From: Bacillus safensis | GTDB lineage: Bacteria; Bacillota; Bacilli; Bacillales; Bacillaceae | Direction of reading: 5' to 3' | NCBI GenBank assembly: GCA_030159235.1 | Contig: BSBG01000001.1 | Coordinates: 727,461-791,460 of the forward strand | Length of the DNA stretch: 64,000 nt | Shown: in pieces, positions 35,421-44,662 of the stretch | Layout: the number at the start of each line of letters is the position of its first letter | Numbering within the stretch: the first letter of the stretch is position 1 | Notes under the pieces: model-generated | Told to the model about the DNA's origin: nothing | The model's database searches: none | What the model saw: the letters and a program-made list of their open reading frames with translations, nothing else | Position numbers and translations under genes: made by a program

Positions 35421-35457
35421 AAGTACCGTACGCTTTCCGCACGGTACTTCTTCTTTT
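35421..35457. terminator. Bidirectional terminator
   Basis: AAGTACCGTACGC and GCACGGTACTT form a stem flanked by A and T runs between the convergent ABC and GNAT genes. Confidence 0.88.
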
Positions 35458-35922
35458 TTATAAAGGTTTGCTCATGTAAATACCGGTTTCTGCAAAGCCT
35501 GTTTTCTCATACAGAGAACGGGCAATTTGATTGTGAGCAAAGACATGGAGCGAGAGTTTTTGCACACCTAATGACTTCGCCTGCTCCTCTAATGCCGCAA
35601 TGGCCTGCTTTGCAAAGCCTTTTCCCCGATAAGCTTCAAACAAAATAAAGTTATAAATAAAACCTTCCTGCTGAGGGTGAGTCGGGTCATAGCAAAGCCA
35701 AACCCAGCCAATCGCTTCTTCCCCGTTTAAGAAATTCCACAGCTCATGATGCTCTGTCTGAAGACCTTCTGGAAGAAGCCTGTCAAATTGTTCTTCTGCG
35801 TTTGCCAGTGATTCTTCCTTCTCCCATGTCCCTGCGAGTACCTTTTCTTCCGCGTACTGCTGAATGGACTTCTCTATCAATTCATCATAATCCGTTTGTG
35901 ACATCGGTTGTAGTGTAATCAA
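35458..35922 (-). CDS. GNAT-family N-acetyltransferase
   Basis: A 154-residue acetyltransferase with the acetyl-CoA binding segment in LFEAYRGKGFAKQAIAALE (RGKGFA as the RxxGxG/A loop) and C-terminal YEKTGFAETGIYM. The start is TTG at 35922, following GGGGGAGG by five bases. Substrate unknown. It is convergent with the ABC exporter gene and lies downstream of htrC with a terminator between. Confidence 0.88.
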   Translation of the reverse strand: MITLQPMSQTDYDELIEKSIQQYAEEKVLAGTWEKEESLANAEEQFDRLLPEGLQTEHHELWNFLNGEEAIGWVWLCYDPTHPQQEGFIYNFILFEAYRGKGFAKQAIAALEEQAKSLGVQKLSLHVFAHNQIARSLYEKTGFAETGIYMSKPL

Positions 35923-35960
35923 TTGTACCTCCCCCTTTCCTTCATCATATGGCAGTCATG

Positions 35961-35992
35961 CAAAAAAAACCAGCCCCTTGATGGAACTGGTT
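35961..35992 (-). terminator. Terminator after htrC
   Basis: On the minus strand AACCAGTTCC pairs with the arm ending GGCTGGTTTTTTTT; the hairpin begins at the htrC stop codon. Confidence 0.85.
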
Positions 35993-37178
35993 AGCCGCCA
36001 TATCGGTCGGTTTGAGAAAGTTTGATCTCTGCTGATTTTTTCTTCCCGCTTCGGTAAAACTGCACCTTTACCTTGTCACCGACTTTCTTTTGATATAAGT
36101 ACTTACGAAGATCTACGATATTCTGTACACTCTTACCATCAAATGAAGTTACGACATCGAGCTCTTTTAGTCCCGCTTTTCCTGCTGGAGATAAAGGCTC
36201 AACACTCATGACGACCACCCCTGATGTGACCTTGGATGGCAGTTTCAACGTTTCCTGCCAATGGTAGCTCGCAATATCCGCTAACGATTTCATACCAACG
36301 CCAAGATATGGACGCTTCACTTCTCCGTAGCGCTCTAAATCCTCTATGACAGGGATGACCAAATTCGCCGGGATAGACAGCCCGATACCTTCTACCTCTG
36401 ATTCAGCAATCTTCATTGAATTGATGCCGATCACTTTTCCATCCATATTGATTAAGGCACCACCGCTGTTTCCAGGATTAATGGCAGCATCTGTTTGCAG
36501 TACCTCTGCATTCCAATCCGTCTGTCCGTCCCCATTTGAGTCAACAGGAATCGCTCGCTCCGTGCCAGAAATGACGCCTTGTGTGACAGAGCCTGCGAAT
36601 TCAAGCCCTAATGGATTTCCAATAGCGATGACTGGCTCACCTGGCTTCACATGATCTGAGTTACCAAAGGCGGCGGTTTTCTTGATCTTATCACTTTTGA
36701 CAGTGAGTACCGCTAAATCCATGAGCTGATCACTGCCAACAAGGTTGGCACCAATTCTTGTCCCATCATGAAGGCTCACTTCAAGCTGATTGGCGCCTTT
36801 GATGACGTGATGGTTTGTGACAATATAAAAGGTGTCACCCTTCTTTTTATAAATCACACCTGACCCGCTGCCTGCTTCCCCGCCTTCCTCCCAAAAGCTC
36901 GATTTTTGGATATTAATGACGCCGACCACCGTATCAGACATGTTCGACACCACTCTCGTGACAGCATCATTGACGTTCACATTCACTGTCTTTAAAGGGC
37001 CTTGTGATGCTTGTCCATCTCCGTTCTGCTGCCATCCAAAGAAACTGCCGCTCTGTCCAGATACATAGGGGAAAAAGAATCCCATTAAAAAAGCTCCTAC
37101 CAATACACCGATCAAACCAGACAGGAAATATCCTTTTCTGCTTCGTCTCGGCTTCCACTCTACATCGCGATAATCCAC
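35991..37178 (-). CDS. htrC: Membrane-anchored HtrA-like serine protease
   Basis: A 395-residue DegP/HtrA-type protease (YyxA in B. subtilis) that degrades or handles misfolded envelope proteins. A cytoplasmic basic start is followed by one membrane helix ([20 protein letters not shown], residues ~16-35), the trypsin-like domain with triad residues in [18 protein letters not shown] and [12 protein letters not shown], and one PDZ domain (from ~295). GTG start after AAGGAAGG. It follows walJ at the end of the wal operon, its usual place, separated by 81 bases. Confidence 0.95.
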   Translation of the reverse strand: MDYRDVEWKPRRSRKGYFLSGLIGVLVGAFLMGFFFPYVSGQSGSFFGWQQNGDGQASQGPLKTVNVNVNDAVTRVVSNMSDTVVGVINIQKSSFWEEGGEAGSGSGVIYKKKGDTFYIVTNHHVIKGANQLEVSLHDGTRIGANLVGSDQLMDLAVLTVKSDKIKKTAAFGNSDHVKPGEPVIAIGNPLGLEFAGSVTQGVISGTERAIPVDSNGDGQTDWNAEVLQTDAAINPGNSGGALINMDGKVIGINSMKIAESEVEGIGLSIPANLVIPVIEDLERYGEVKRPYLGVGMKSLADIASYHWQETLKLPSKVTSGVVVMSVEPLSPAGKAGLKELDVVTSFDGKSVQNIVDLRKYLYQKKVGDKVKVQFYRSGKKKSAEIKLSQTDRYGG

Positions 37179-37259
37179 TATGTTTCCTTCCTTTCAGTGA
37201 ATAGATGATGTATATAGTGTTGGTAAGAAGCTCTGATCTTAATCATACGATTGTAAAAA

Positions 37260-38054
37260 TCATACGGCGCAAAGCGGGGTTGCTTTTTTCGGGTCCGTAT
37301 CAAATAAATCGAAGCCGTCTCCCACAACAAAGCCCTTCATTTCAAGCGTCTGCTGGACCGCCATACGGGCTAAATCCTTCATGTTGTTGTCTTGACTCAA
37401 GTGAGCCAAATAAATGCGTGAGGTGGCATCTCCAATCACGTCTGTCATCGCAAGAGCCGCATCTTCATTTGATACATGTCCGACATCGCTCAGAATTCTG
37501 CGCTTAATGCTCCATGGGTATCGGCCCATTTGCAGCATACCGACATCATGATTGCTCTCAAAGACAAACGTATTAGCAGACTTAATAATGCCTTTCATAC
37601 GGTCACTCACATAGCCTGTATCCGTCATGAGAGCAAGTTTGCGCCCTCCATAATGGAACACATAAAACATAGGCTCTGCCGCATCATGCGAGACGCCAAA
37701 TGACTCGACATCGAGACCGCCAAAGGATTGAACAGTTTCCATATCAAAATGGAATTTCTGCTCTGTGTCAATCTTTCCGATATGAGACTCCATCGCCTTC
37801 CATGTGTTCGCATTTGCATAGACAGGAAGCTTGTACTTTCTCGCCATGACACCAAGCCCTTTAATATGATCAGAGTGCTCATGTGTCACAAAAATACCAT
37901 TCAAGTCTTCAGGCTTGCGGTCAATTTGACCAAGCAGCTCGACCATCTGTTTGCCGCTTAAACCAGCATCCACTAAAAAGGCATGTTCATCTGTTTCTAA
38001 ATAAAAAGCGTTCCCCGTACTTCCGCTCGCTAGTACACTGAACTGCAAGCTCAT
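37260..38054 (-). CDS. walJ: WalJ (YycJ), MBL-fold exonuclease-like protein
   Basis: A 264-residue metallo-beta-lactamase-fold protein with [12 protein letters not shown] (HxHxDH near residue 60) and the C-terminal LAHLSQDNN. YycJ of other Firmicutes is a double-strand DNA exonuclease linked to mismatch repair and cell-division coordination. It is the fifth gene of the walRKHIJ operon; walI stops six bases before it, and GGAGTG precedes the ATG. Confidence 0.93.
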   Translation of the reverse strand: MSLQFSVLASGSTGNAFYLETDEHAFLVDAGLSGKQMVELLGQIDRKPEDLNGIFVTHEHSDHIKGLGVMARKYKLPVYANANTWKAMESHIGKIDTEQKFHFDMETVQSFGGLDVESFGVSHDAAEPMFYVFHYGGRKLALMTDTGYVSDRMKGIIKSANTFVFESNHDVGMLQMGRYPWSIKRRILSDVGHVSNEDAALAMTDVIGDATSRIYLAHLSQDNNMKDLARMAVQQTLEMKGFVVGDGFDLFDTDPKKATPLCAV

Positions 38055-38060
38055 GTTCTC

Positions 38061-38924
38061 TCACTCCATTGAAGATTTGTCATCTTTCTCTATATGATCA
38101 AGTGTTGAGCCATCAATGGCATTGATCAAATATTCTTCCTCTGTCTTTTTCTTTGAACCTGCTGATACGCCTTCAAGCTCCACTCGCCATACAGGAACCA
38201 TGACTTGCGTGCTTGCACCCGGGTATTGCGTATAGTAGCCAAGCTCTACCTTTTTCACGGTCGTGTTTTGACTCAGCATATTTTGCGTATACAAGTCCTT
38301 CACGGTTTCAAGCGCTGGCACAAGGGTTTCTTTTCTCACTTCATTAATTGACGTCACCATCGACTGCTGATACGAGACGACCGCATTTTGATCGTTGAGA
38401 TCTAAAGTGATTTTCCCGATGGTTTCGGTGTCATCAAGGCCTTCTTGGAAGATGTATTTCCCTTTATATGTTTGGAAAAAGACGATTTTCCCTGCCTCTT
38501 CATCAATACTCCACAGCTTATAATTCTTCCCATCCAGCAAACGCTGGTTCACTAGGTTCGTCGCGGATGTTTTGATATCCTTTTTCGGCAAGGCAACGGG
38601 TTTATTAAAGGTCATTTCAAGCAGCGTGACAGGATCATCCTTGTCTGTTTTCGGGAATGTACTTTTCACCTTTTGATCAGCTAACCCGTCAACATCCTTT
38701 TTCGTATATTGCTTCTTTTCAGCTGTAATACGGTATCCAATCTTCGCTTCATCTGATAGATTGCCATATTGAATCCCGTCTGCCTTCATTTCTTCCAGCG
38801 TATCTGTTTTTTCGATAATGGCAAAATGATCGGTTGACCGTTTTTCAAAGTATTGAAACCCTAGAAAGATATCGAGAACGAGAAAGGCTAGGATAAAGAT
38901 CGTTTTGGTCTTATTCCACTCCAT
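38061..38924 (-). CDS. walI: WalI (YycI), regulator of WalK
   Basis: A 287-residue protein with a single N-terminal membrane helix (TIFILAFLVLDIFLGFQYF) and an extracellular domain of the YycI type. With WalH it forms a complex that controls the essential WalK kinase at the membrane. It overlaps walH by 14 bases, and GGGGGGCG lies just before the ATG. Confidence 0.93.
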   Translation of the reverse strand: MEWNKTKTIFILAFLVLDIFLGFQYFEKRSTDHFAIIEKTDTLEEMKADGIQYGNLSDEAKIGYRITAEKKQYTKKDVDGLADQKVKSTFPKTDKDDPVTLLEMTFNKPVALPKKDIKTSATNLVNQRLLDGKNYKLWSIDEEAGKIVFFQTYKGKYIFQEGLDDTETIGKITLDLNDQNAVVSYQQSMVTSINEVRKETLVPALETVKDLYTQNMLSQNTTVKKVELGYYTQYPGASTQVMVPVWRVELEGVSAGSKKKTEEEYLINAIDGSTLDHIEKDDKSSME

Positions 38925-40290
38925 GATTCTCGCCCCCCTCTGTCAACAGATCATGCGATAAAATGACGATTTTACCGTTATATTTCATGCACCATACAGG
39001 CTCCAGCCAGACAAACATCGCTTCATCTTGATCTGTTGCGGTTGAAGTCGCTTGATATGCCGGGAAAATCTGTTCAATTTTCTCGAGGTCATCATATTTC
39101 GTCTGCTTGACGATCAAGTCCTTCAGCTCTGTCCCGTTCATGAGCTTGACCTGTTCACTCTGACTCGCTTTGTTGCCAAGAATATAGTTTGGACGCTTGT
39201 AATTCAGGATGTCATCATTCGCCCATTGTACTTCAAGGGAGGTCATCCCAAATGGATGCTTTGTACTGTTTACGATCGGCAGACCGTCCATAAACATATT
39301 AAAGGACAGCTGCTGGTTGCTGTTGATGCCAAAGTATTGATAGTCATCTGTAAAGCTTCCCGTATCATTGAAATATTTCACGCTTCGCTTGATCAAATCT
39401 CCCGTTTGGAAAACGGTGCTGGAATTGATATTGCGATGCTGATATTGGATGCGGTGGTCTTTTTGATTGGCTTCAAGGCGACTAGTGCCATCCGTGTACA
39501 CCGTCCGGTTTAAATTAGATTCCTCACCGACAAGGCTCGGGTCTGTAAACAAAGCGTCTTTGAATTTGTTTGTCTTAATCGTTTCGATAAAGAACATTTT
39601 TGCTTCAAGCTGCTTTTGTTTTCTCGGAAGAAGAAAATCTCGTTTAGAATTTGTTGAGAAAGTATAGAGATCATAGCGCGGCATCTCGTTTTGAGCGGCT
39701 GCGATACTGTCCATTAAATTCCGATAGTTAGCGGACTCAATTGTCAGCTCAAGCACCGTTTCTTTGCTGTATGAGACCAAATACACTTTCTTATTGGCCT
39801 TATCCTGCTGGGCGAATGGCACGATCATCCGGTCAAACGAGTTGTATTCAATGGACTTGTTCGGCCATTTGAACAATGCTTGGAAAATATCAATCGGAAT
39901 CGAATCATTGAACACAAGATCCAATGTCTTCCCTTGTCCTTCGCGTCCATAGAAGAAATTCTTAAATTTTTGCTCGGAATATTGATCCGACACATCATTA
40001 ATCTCTTTGACATCCCAAAGGCTCACATCATTCCAAAAGTTTTGGAAGAGTTCCTTTTGATCCACTTTAAAATGCTCCCCATTTGAATGAATGAACATCT
40101 CACGCGGCTTCACGACATCAATGAGACTTCTAGGCTCGTCACTTGAAATCTTCTTCGTTTCCACGACCTGTGTTCCGGCGTCTGCCTGGTCCTGCATGAC
40201 GGGCTGGAACATCCAAATATTCCACGTAAACACAAGACTGATCGCAATTAGGATTGTCAATATTATGGTTTTAAAGGTCTCACGCTTCAT
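38911..40290 (-). CDS. walH: WalH (YycH), regulator of WalK
   Basis: A 459-residue membrane-anchored protein with one N-terminal helix (FKTIILTILIAISLVFTWNIW) and a large extracytoplasmic YycH domain. It binds WalI and modulates WalK activity. I chose the ATG at 40290 (MKRETFKT), preceded by GAGGATGATTGGG; the upstream frame to 40314 lies within walK. The start overlaps the walK stop by 11 bases. Confidence 0.93.
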   Translation of the reverse strand: MKRETFKTIILTILIAISLVFTWNIWMFQPVMQDQADAGTQVVETKKISSDEPRSLIDVVKPREMFIHSNGEHFKVDQKELFQNFWNDVSLWDVKEINDVSDQYSEQKFKNFFYGREGQGKTLDLVFNDSIPIDIFQALFKWPNKSIEYNSFDRMIVPFAQQDKANKKVYLVSYSKETVLELTIESANYRNLMDSIAAAQNEMPRYDLYTFSTNSKRDFLLPRKQKQLEAKMFFIETIKTNKFKDALFTDPSLVGEESNLNRTVYTDGTSRLEANQKDHRIQYQHRNINSSTVFQTGDLIKRSVKYFNDTGSFTDDYQYFGINSNQQLSFNMFMDGLPIVNSTKHPFGMTSLEVQWANDDILNYKRPNYILGNKASQSEQVKLMNGTELKDLIVKQTKYDDLEKIEQIFPAYQATSTATDQDEAMFVWLEPVWCMKYNGKIVILSHDLLTEGGENHGVE

Positions 40291-42118
40291 CCCAATCATC
40301 CTCTTGTTCTTCATTGTACGGAAGGGTAAAGGTCACCGTTGTTCCTTTTCCTTCAATGCTGTCAGCCCAAATATCTCCGCCATGAGCCTGAACCATTTCT
40401 TTTGCAATCGCAAGACCTAGGCCGGTCCCGCCAAGCTTTCTTGTTCTCGCTTTATCCACTCGATAAAAACGTTCAAAAATTTTATCCATATCCTTCTTCG
40501 GAATACCGATTCCTTCATCTTTGACACTGAATAACACAAGGCCCTTCTCCTCGTCCAGATCGACGGTAAACGTGATGTGTCCACCCTCTGGTGAGTATTT
40601 CATGGCATTGGAAATGATATTATCGAGCACCTGTGTAATTTTATCTTGATCGATTTCCACATATATTTCACGCTGCGGCAGATTGCGGATAAAATCGACA
40701 TGCTGCTCCTTCGTCATTTCAAAACGATCAATGACGAGCGAGATAAACCTGATAAAGTTCGTCCACTCACGGTTAAATTGATAATCCTTGCTATCGAACT
40801 TAGACAGCTGCAGCAGGTCGTTGACAAGTCGGATCATCCGCTCGGTTTCATTTTGCGTGACACTGAGGAATCTTGGCGCAAGCTCTTTATCACCAATCGC
40901 CCCTTCAGCCAAAGCCTCAAGGTAGCTTCGCATCGTTGTCAGCGGTGTACGCAGCTCATGCGATACGTTCGCGACGAATTCACGGCGTTCAGCATCAATT
41001 TTCTCCTGCTCTGTGACGTCATAAATGACCGCAATTAAGCCATCAATTTTCCCATGCTCTTTCTGAATGACGGAAAAATTCACACGCAAAACAGCCAGCT
41101 GATCTTCGCGTTCGATTTCGATCAGCATAGAATCTTGATTTTCGACTAAATCTTCAAATGTATGAGTTTCCTCTAAGCCAAGCAATGACGTAATCGGCAT
41201 CTCTAGTGCTGTTTCACGTGAAACATTTAACAGCTCTAATGCCGGGCTGTTTAATAGAATAATCGCCCCGTTTTGATTCGTTGCGATGACGCCGTCCGTC
41301 ATATAAGCAATGACAGAAGAAAGCTTTTTCCGCTCACCTTCTGTCATCAGCTGAGCTTCCTCCAGCTCTCTCGTTAGATGGTTAAAGGTCGTCGCAAGCT
41401 GGCCAATCTCGTCATGTCCATACTTCCGAACCTTTCTGGAGAAGTTCCCTTTGGCAAGCTCGATCGCTTGCTTTCTCATATCTGAAATAGGATGAGTGAT
41501 CGTTCTGAAGATGAAGATGCCAAGTAGAGCCGTCGTCCCAAGTGCAATGAGTGTACCAGTCGCCAAAATGGTGTTAATGGTTCGCATTTGGTTAAACACA
41601 CTTTCCATCGAAGACACAACATAAATCACACCAACGGTCTCTTGGTTCTCATTTTTCACAGCTGTCGCAGAAATACGCACCCGTTTGTTTGATTCAGGGT
41701 CATAGAATTTTTTCTCATAGTCTTTGCCAACCGCGAAAATACGGCTAATGATTTGATCAGTGATTTTCTTGCCGGCAATCTCTTGGCTGCCGTTATTTAC
41801 AGAGGCAATGACCTCTCTGCTTTCATCAATATAGCTGACTTCAGAAATTTCATTAGACTCATCTTTGTTGTTAAAATCGTTTAATATCTTTTGAGCATCC
41901 TCTTTTAATTCTGCCTTGGTTTTCGATGAATCTTGTTCTAGGTAATACGATAACGAGTAGATTCGCTGATTCAAGGAATTATCATATGAATTAATTAAGG
42001 ACTGCTCTAGCTGCTTCACAAAGTACACGCCAATGATCTGCATGGCGACGATGATCAGCAGAACGTAAATCAAGGTCAATTTGAAGTGAATCGAGCGAAA
42101 AAAACCTACTTTATTCAT
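40280..42118 (-). CDS. walK: Essential sensor histidine kinase WalK
   Basis: A 612-residue membrane kinase that monitors cell-wall hydrolysis and phosphorylates WalR. Two helices (~12-34 and ~183-205) flank an extracellular domain; then follow HAMP, PAS (~265-370), the HisKA box with the phosphorylated histidine in VSHELRTPLTTMRSY near residue 386, and the ATPase core (N-box ISNAMKYSPEGGH, DEGIGIPKKD, GGTGLGLAIAK). Full length for the family. The gene carries a perfect parS site at 41210-41225. It follows walR by seven bases. Confidence 0.97.
   Translation of the reverse strand: MNKVGFFRSIHFKLTLIYVLLIIVAMQIIGVYFVKQLEQSLINSYDNSLNQRIYSLSYYLEQDSSKTKAELKEDAQKILNDFNNKDESNEISEVSYIDESREVIASVNNGSQEIAGKKITDQIISRIFAVGKDYEKKFYDPESNKRVRISATAVKNENQETVGVIYVVSSMESVFNQMRTINTILATGTLIALGTTALLGIFIFRTITHPISDMRKQAIELAKGNFSRKVRKYGHDEIGQLATTFNHLTRELEEAQLMTEGERKKLSSVIAYMTDGVIATNQNGAIILLNSPALELLNVSRETALEMPITSLLGLEETHTFEDLVENQDSMLIEIEREDQLAVLRVNFSVIQKEHGKIDGLIAVIYDVTEQEKIDAERREFVANVSHELRTPLTTMRSYLEALAEGAIGDKELAPRFLSVTQNETERMIRLVNDLLQLSKFDSKDYQFNREWTNFIRFISLVIDRFEMTKEQHVDFIRNLPQREIYVEIDQDKITQVLDNIISNAMKYSPEGGHITFTVDLDEEKGLVLFSVKDEGIGIPKKDMDKIFERFYRVDKARTRKLGGTGLGLAIAKEMVQAHGGDIWADSIEGKGTTVTFTLPYNEEQEDDWDEA
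41210..41225. promoter_or_regulatory. parS site inside walK
   Basis: TGTTTCACGTGAAACA is a perfect palindromic parS site for Spo0J/ParB, located within the walK coding sequence. As I recall, B. subtilis also has a parS in yycG (walK). Confidence 0.92.
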
Positions 42119-42125
42119 AAGAATC

Positions 42126-42833
42126 TTAGTCCTGCTCTGGGTTTCTTAAATAGTAGCCTACGCCTCGTCTTGTCACGATCCAGCTCGGATGGCTAGGGTT
42201 GTCTTCAATTTTTTCACGAAGACGGCGGACTGTGACGTCTACTGTACGGACATCTCCGAAGTAATCGTAGCCCCATACCGTTTGCAGCAGATGCTCACGT
42301 GTCATGACTTGTCCAATATGTTTCGCTAAGTAATGAAGCAGTTCGAACTCACGGTGCGTCAATTCAATCGTTTCCTCACGCTTAGACACTACATACGCAT
42401 CTGGATAAATAACGAGTGATCCAACCTCAATATCATTTGATTCAGATTCTTCCTCCGTCTGCGGAGCTGCGGTTTGTCTTCTCAAATTCGCTTTCACACG
42501 GGCAAGCAGCTCACGCGTGCTGAATGGCTTCGTCACATAATCATCTGCGCCAAGCTCTAGACCGATGACTTTATCAATTTCAGAGTCTTTTGCTGTCAGC
42601 ATGATAATTGGCATGTCATACTTCTTTCTCACTTCACGGCATACCTCAACACCATCTTTATTCGGCAGCATGATATCGAGCAAAATGATGTCCGGCTTGA
42701 TTTCTTCTACCATTTCAAGGGCTTCGTTTCCGTCATATGCACAATGAACCTCATAGCCCTCTTTTCTTAGGTTAAATTCCAATATATCAGCAATCGGTTT
42801 TTCATCATCTACGACAAGAATCTTTTTTTCCAT
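42126..42833 (-). CDS. walR: Essential response regulator WalR
   Basis: A 235-residue OmpR/PhoB-type regulator of autolysin and cell-wall genes. The receiver domain has [10 protein letters not shown], the phosphorylated aspartate in [13 protein letters not shown] near residue 53 and the switch lysine in DDYVTKPF; the C-terminal winged helix contains [12 protein letters not shown] and TRRGVGYYL. The ATG at 42833 has AGGAGG upstream; the longer frame to 42860 is unlikely. First gene of walRKHIJ. Confidence 0.97.
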   Translation of the reverse strand: MEKKILVVDDEKPIADILEFNLRKEGYEVHCAYDGNEALEMVEEIKPDIILLDIMLPNKDGVEVCREVRKKYDMPIIMLTAKDSEIDKVIGLELGADDYVTKPFSTRELLARVKANLRRQTAAPQTEEESESNDIEVGSLVIYPDAYVVSKREETIELTHREFELLHYLAKHIGQVMTREHLLQTVWGYDYFGDVRTVDVTVRRLREKIEDNPSHPSWIVTRRGVGYYLRNPEQD

Positions 42834-43148
42834 TGTGATTTCCTCCTGCATTTTTAGCATCTATGTCATTCCATTTTGCATGTCTCATTACGCCTTTTTC
42901 GTTTGCGGAAAAAAGGCTCACTGTCTATTATAACGTTTTACAAGGCAAAGATAAAAATAATAACGGCTTTCTTTTCTAGTAAACGTTGGATAGGAAGACA
43001 CTGCTCGAAAAAAATTGATGACTTTTTCCTTTTTTATTGAAACTTTTCCAATCACTGAACGTCTATATAGATGTAACGTCTTCTTCTTATGGAGCCGGGC
43101 CCTACCTAGGCCCGGCTTCTCCCTTTTTTATGCCTTCTTTTCATAATA
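42834..43148. promoter_or_regulatory. walR upstream region with promoter and hairpin
   Basis: On the minus strand TATAAT at 42932-42927 is a likely walR -10 element; the -35 is weak. At 43093-43117 a 9-bp perfect stem (AGCCGGGCC/GGCCCGGCT) with a 7-base loop is followed on the plus strand by TCTCCCTTTTTT. There is no plus-strand gene before it, so its purpose is unclear; it may insulate the wal operon from the tRNA transcript. Confidence 0.5.
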
Positions 43149-43180
43149 AAAACGCACCTGCGATTGCAGATGCGTTTGGA
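43149..43180 (-). terminator. Terminator of the tRNA operon
   Basis: On the minus strand AAACGCATCTGCAA and TCGCAGGTGCGTTTTT form a stem followed by U residues, three bases after tRNA-Phe. Confidence 0.85.
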
Positions 43181-43182
43181 AG

Positions 43183-43255
<73 letters not shown>

Positions 43256-43282
43256 ATCATCAAAAAGATGAATATGTATAAA

Positions 43283-43359
43283 TGGCGGTCCGGACGGGAC
43301 TCGAACCCGCGACCTCCTGCGTGACAGGCAGGCATTCTAACCAACTGAACTACCGGACC
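43283..43359 (-). tRNA. tRNA-Asp (GTC)
   Basis: Minus-strand cloverleaf with acceptor GGTCCGG/CCGGACC, anticodon GTC within CTGTCAC, T-arm GGTTCGAGTCC and encoded CCA. Confidence 0.96.
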
Positions 43360-43442
43360 TCAGTAACTTGCCCGAAAAAGCAATCGTGGTGCTCCTTCAA
43401 GCAAGTGAGGAAAAATTTTAGCTTAACGCTAAAGTAAATCAA

Positions 43443-43514
43443 TGACCCGTACGGGATTCGAACCCGTGTTACCGCCGTGAAAGGGCGGTGTCTTAACCGC
43501 TTGACCAACGGGCC
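43443..43514 (-). tRNA. tRNA-Glu (TTC)
   Basis: Minus-strand cloverleaf with acceptor GGCCCGT/ACGGGTC, anticodon TTC within CTTTCAC, and T-arm GGTTCGAATCC. No CCA is encoded. Confidence 0.95.
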
Positions 43515-43520
43515 AAAACA

Positions 43521-43596
43521 TGGTGAGCCATGAAGGACTCGAACCTTCGACCCTCTGATTAAAAGTCAGATGCTCTACCAACTGAGCTAATGGCTC
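43521..43596 (-). tRNA. tRNA-Lys (TTT)
   Basis: Minus-strand cloverleaf with acceptor GAGCCAT/ATGGCTC, anticodon TTT within CTTTTAA, T-arm GGTTCGAGTCC and encoded CCA. First gene of the Lys-Glu-Asp-Phe transcript. Confidence 0.96.
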
Positions 43597-43670
43597 TCGG
43601 TTTGTGAAAAGTAAATCTGAAGAAGTTGTATTGCGTCAAACCAATCGCTTTAAAAAAGCTGGAACATCGC

Positions 43671-43699
43671 ATCCTAACAAGTTTCAGAGACCTTTGCAA
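43671..43699 (-). promoter_or_regulatory. Promoter of the tRNA operon
   Basis: Minus strand: TTGCAA (43699-43694), a 17-base spacer and TAGGAT (43676-43671), about 75 bases before tRNA-Lys. The rest of the 43597-43939 gap shows no gene; it must hold the peroxiredoxin promoter. Confidence 0.65.
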
Positions 43700-43939
43700 C
43701 AACGAGATTTATAATATCATAGAATAATTACATATGGCAATACGTTTTTCGACATTTTTTTTAAAAAAGTGTCAGATTTCATATCCCCTGTCAAAGCAAC
43801 TACCTATGCAACCGCCTTCAATTTTGATGCATCTTTTGAATGACCACTGCCCTTTCAAGCACATAGACACGTTTCAGGCCGCTCAAAATTGGCTATACAT
43901 GAAACAAGTGACATTTTCATTGAAAAAGGAGGAAGCAGT

Positions 43940-44464
43940 ATGAGTTCATTCAAATTAGGAGACAAAATGCCCAATTTTTCACTTCCAACAGTACAGGGTG
44001 AACACATTGATTTCGACAAACATTTAGAACAGCATCAAAGCTGGCACCTGATCGTTTTCTTTAGAGGATCTTGGTGTCCGGTATGTGTAGAAGAATTAAA
44101 AGAGCTCGAACAGCAGCAATCATACTTTCAAGACAAGGGTATTCACTTGATGACGATTTCAACAGATAACCCTAATGATTTGAAAAAATTTGCGGACCAA
44201 GAGGGACTGTCCTTTCCGATCATGTATGACCATGACCTCACTTCATTAAAAGCATATGAAGTACACTATCACGGAGAAGATGCCCCATATGAAGACCACG
44301 GGGTGCACGGTGAACCCGCCTATTTCTTATTAAATGAAAAAGGGCAAGTGCTCTATCAGCAAAGACAAACCAGTCCGTTTGGCAGACCGCACGCCAACGA
44401 ACTGCGTAAAATCATCCAATACATCCGCAAAAACTTAAAGGGCCAATATAAAAGTATGAAATAA
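43940..44464 (+). CDS. Peroxiredoxin-like protein (AhpC/TSA)
   Basis: A 174-residue thioredoxin-fold protein. The active site GSWCPVCVEEL near residue 46 has the CxxC-like pair of AhpC/TSA or thiol-disulfide proteins; the preceding FFRG is typical of peroxiredoxin-like proteins. Later segments EPAYFLLNEKGQVLY complete the fold. It should reduce peroxides or thiols in the cytoplasm. The ATG at 43940 follows AAAGGAGG by seven bases; the upstream frame is not credible. Confidence 0.85.
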   Translation: MSSFKLGDKMPNFSLPTVQGEHIDFDKHLEQHQSWHLIVFFRGSWCPVCVEELKELEQQQSYFQDKGIHLMTISTDNPNDLKKFADQEGLSFPIMYDHDLTSLKAYEVHYHGEDAPYEDHGVHGEPAYFLLNEKGQVLYQQRQTSPFGRPHANELRKIIQYIRKNLKGQYKSMK

Positions 44465-44467
44465 AAA

Positions 44468-44490
44468 GAAGTCCTTGTGATGAGGGCTTC
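44468..44490. repeat. Hairpin copy A flanking the palindromic element
   Basis: GAAGTCCTTGTGATGAGGGC plus TTC forms a terminator-like hairpin without a U run. It differs at one base from the copy at 44636-44658, 168 bases away in direct orientation. Confidence 0.7.
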
Positions 44491-44500
44491 GCAGGATGTT

Positions 44501-44539
44501 GACAAAGGGCTAAAATGATCTTTATTTTAGCCCTTTGTC
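44501..44539. terminator. Strong terminator downstream of the peroxiredoxin gene
   Basis: GACAAAGGGCTAAAAT and ATTTTAGCCCTTTGTC form a perfect 16-bp stem with a short loop, followed by TTCTTTT on the plus strand. Confidence 0.85.
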
Positions 44540-44545
44540 TTCTTT

Positions 44546-44635
44546 TCAGCGTGATAGAAAACCTTTGAAGTCTAGGAAGGGCGAGCACCGGAGCGCAGCC
44601 CTGACAAAGAATGCGAGGGTTTGGCTACACGCTGA
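44546..44635. repeat. Palindromic intergenic element with terminal inverted repeats
   Basis: The 90-base segment starts TCAGCGTGATAG and ends GGCTACACGCTGA, imperfect terminal inverted repeats of about 18 bases. It contains an inner hairpin AGGGC...GCCCT. It is GC-richer than its surroundings and carries no reading frame. The form resembles a small REP/BOX-type repeated element, but no second copy was found in this window. Confidence 0.5.
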
Positions 44636-44658
44636 GAAGTCCTCGTGATGAGGGCTTC
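44636..44658. repeat. Hairpin copy B, likely terminator
   Basis: GAAGTCCTCGTGATGAGGGC plus TTC followed by TTTATTATG, a terminator-like hairpin that matches copy A at 44468-44490 in 22 of 23 bases. Confidence 0.7.
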
Positions 44659-44662
44659 TTTA

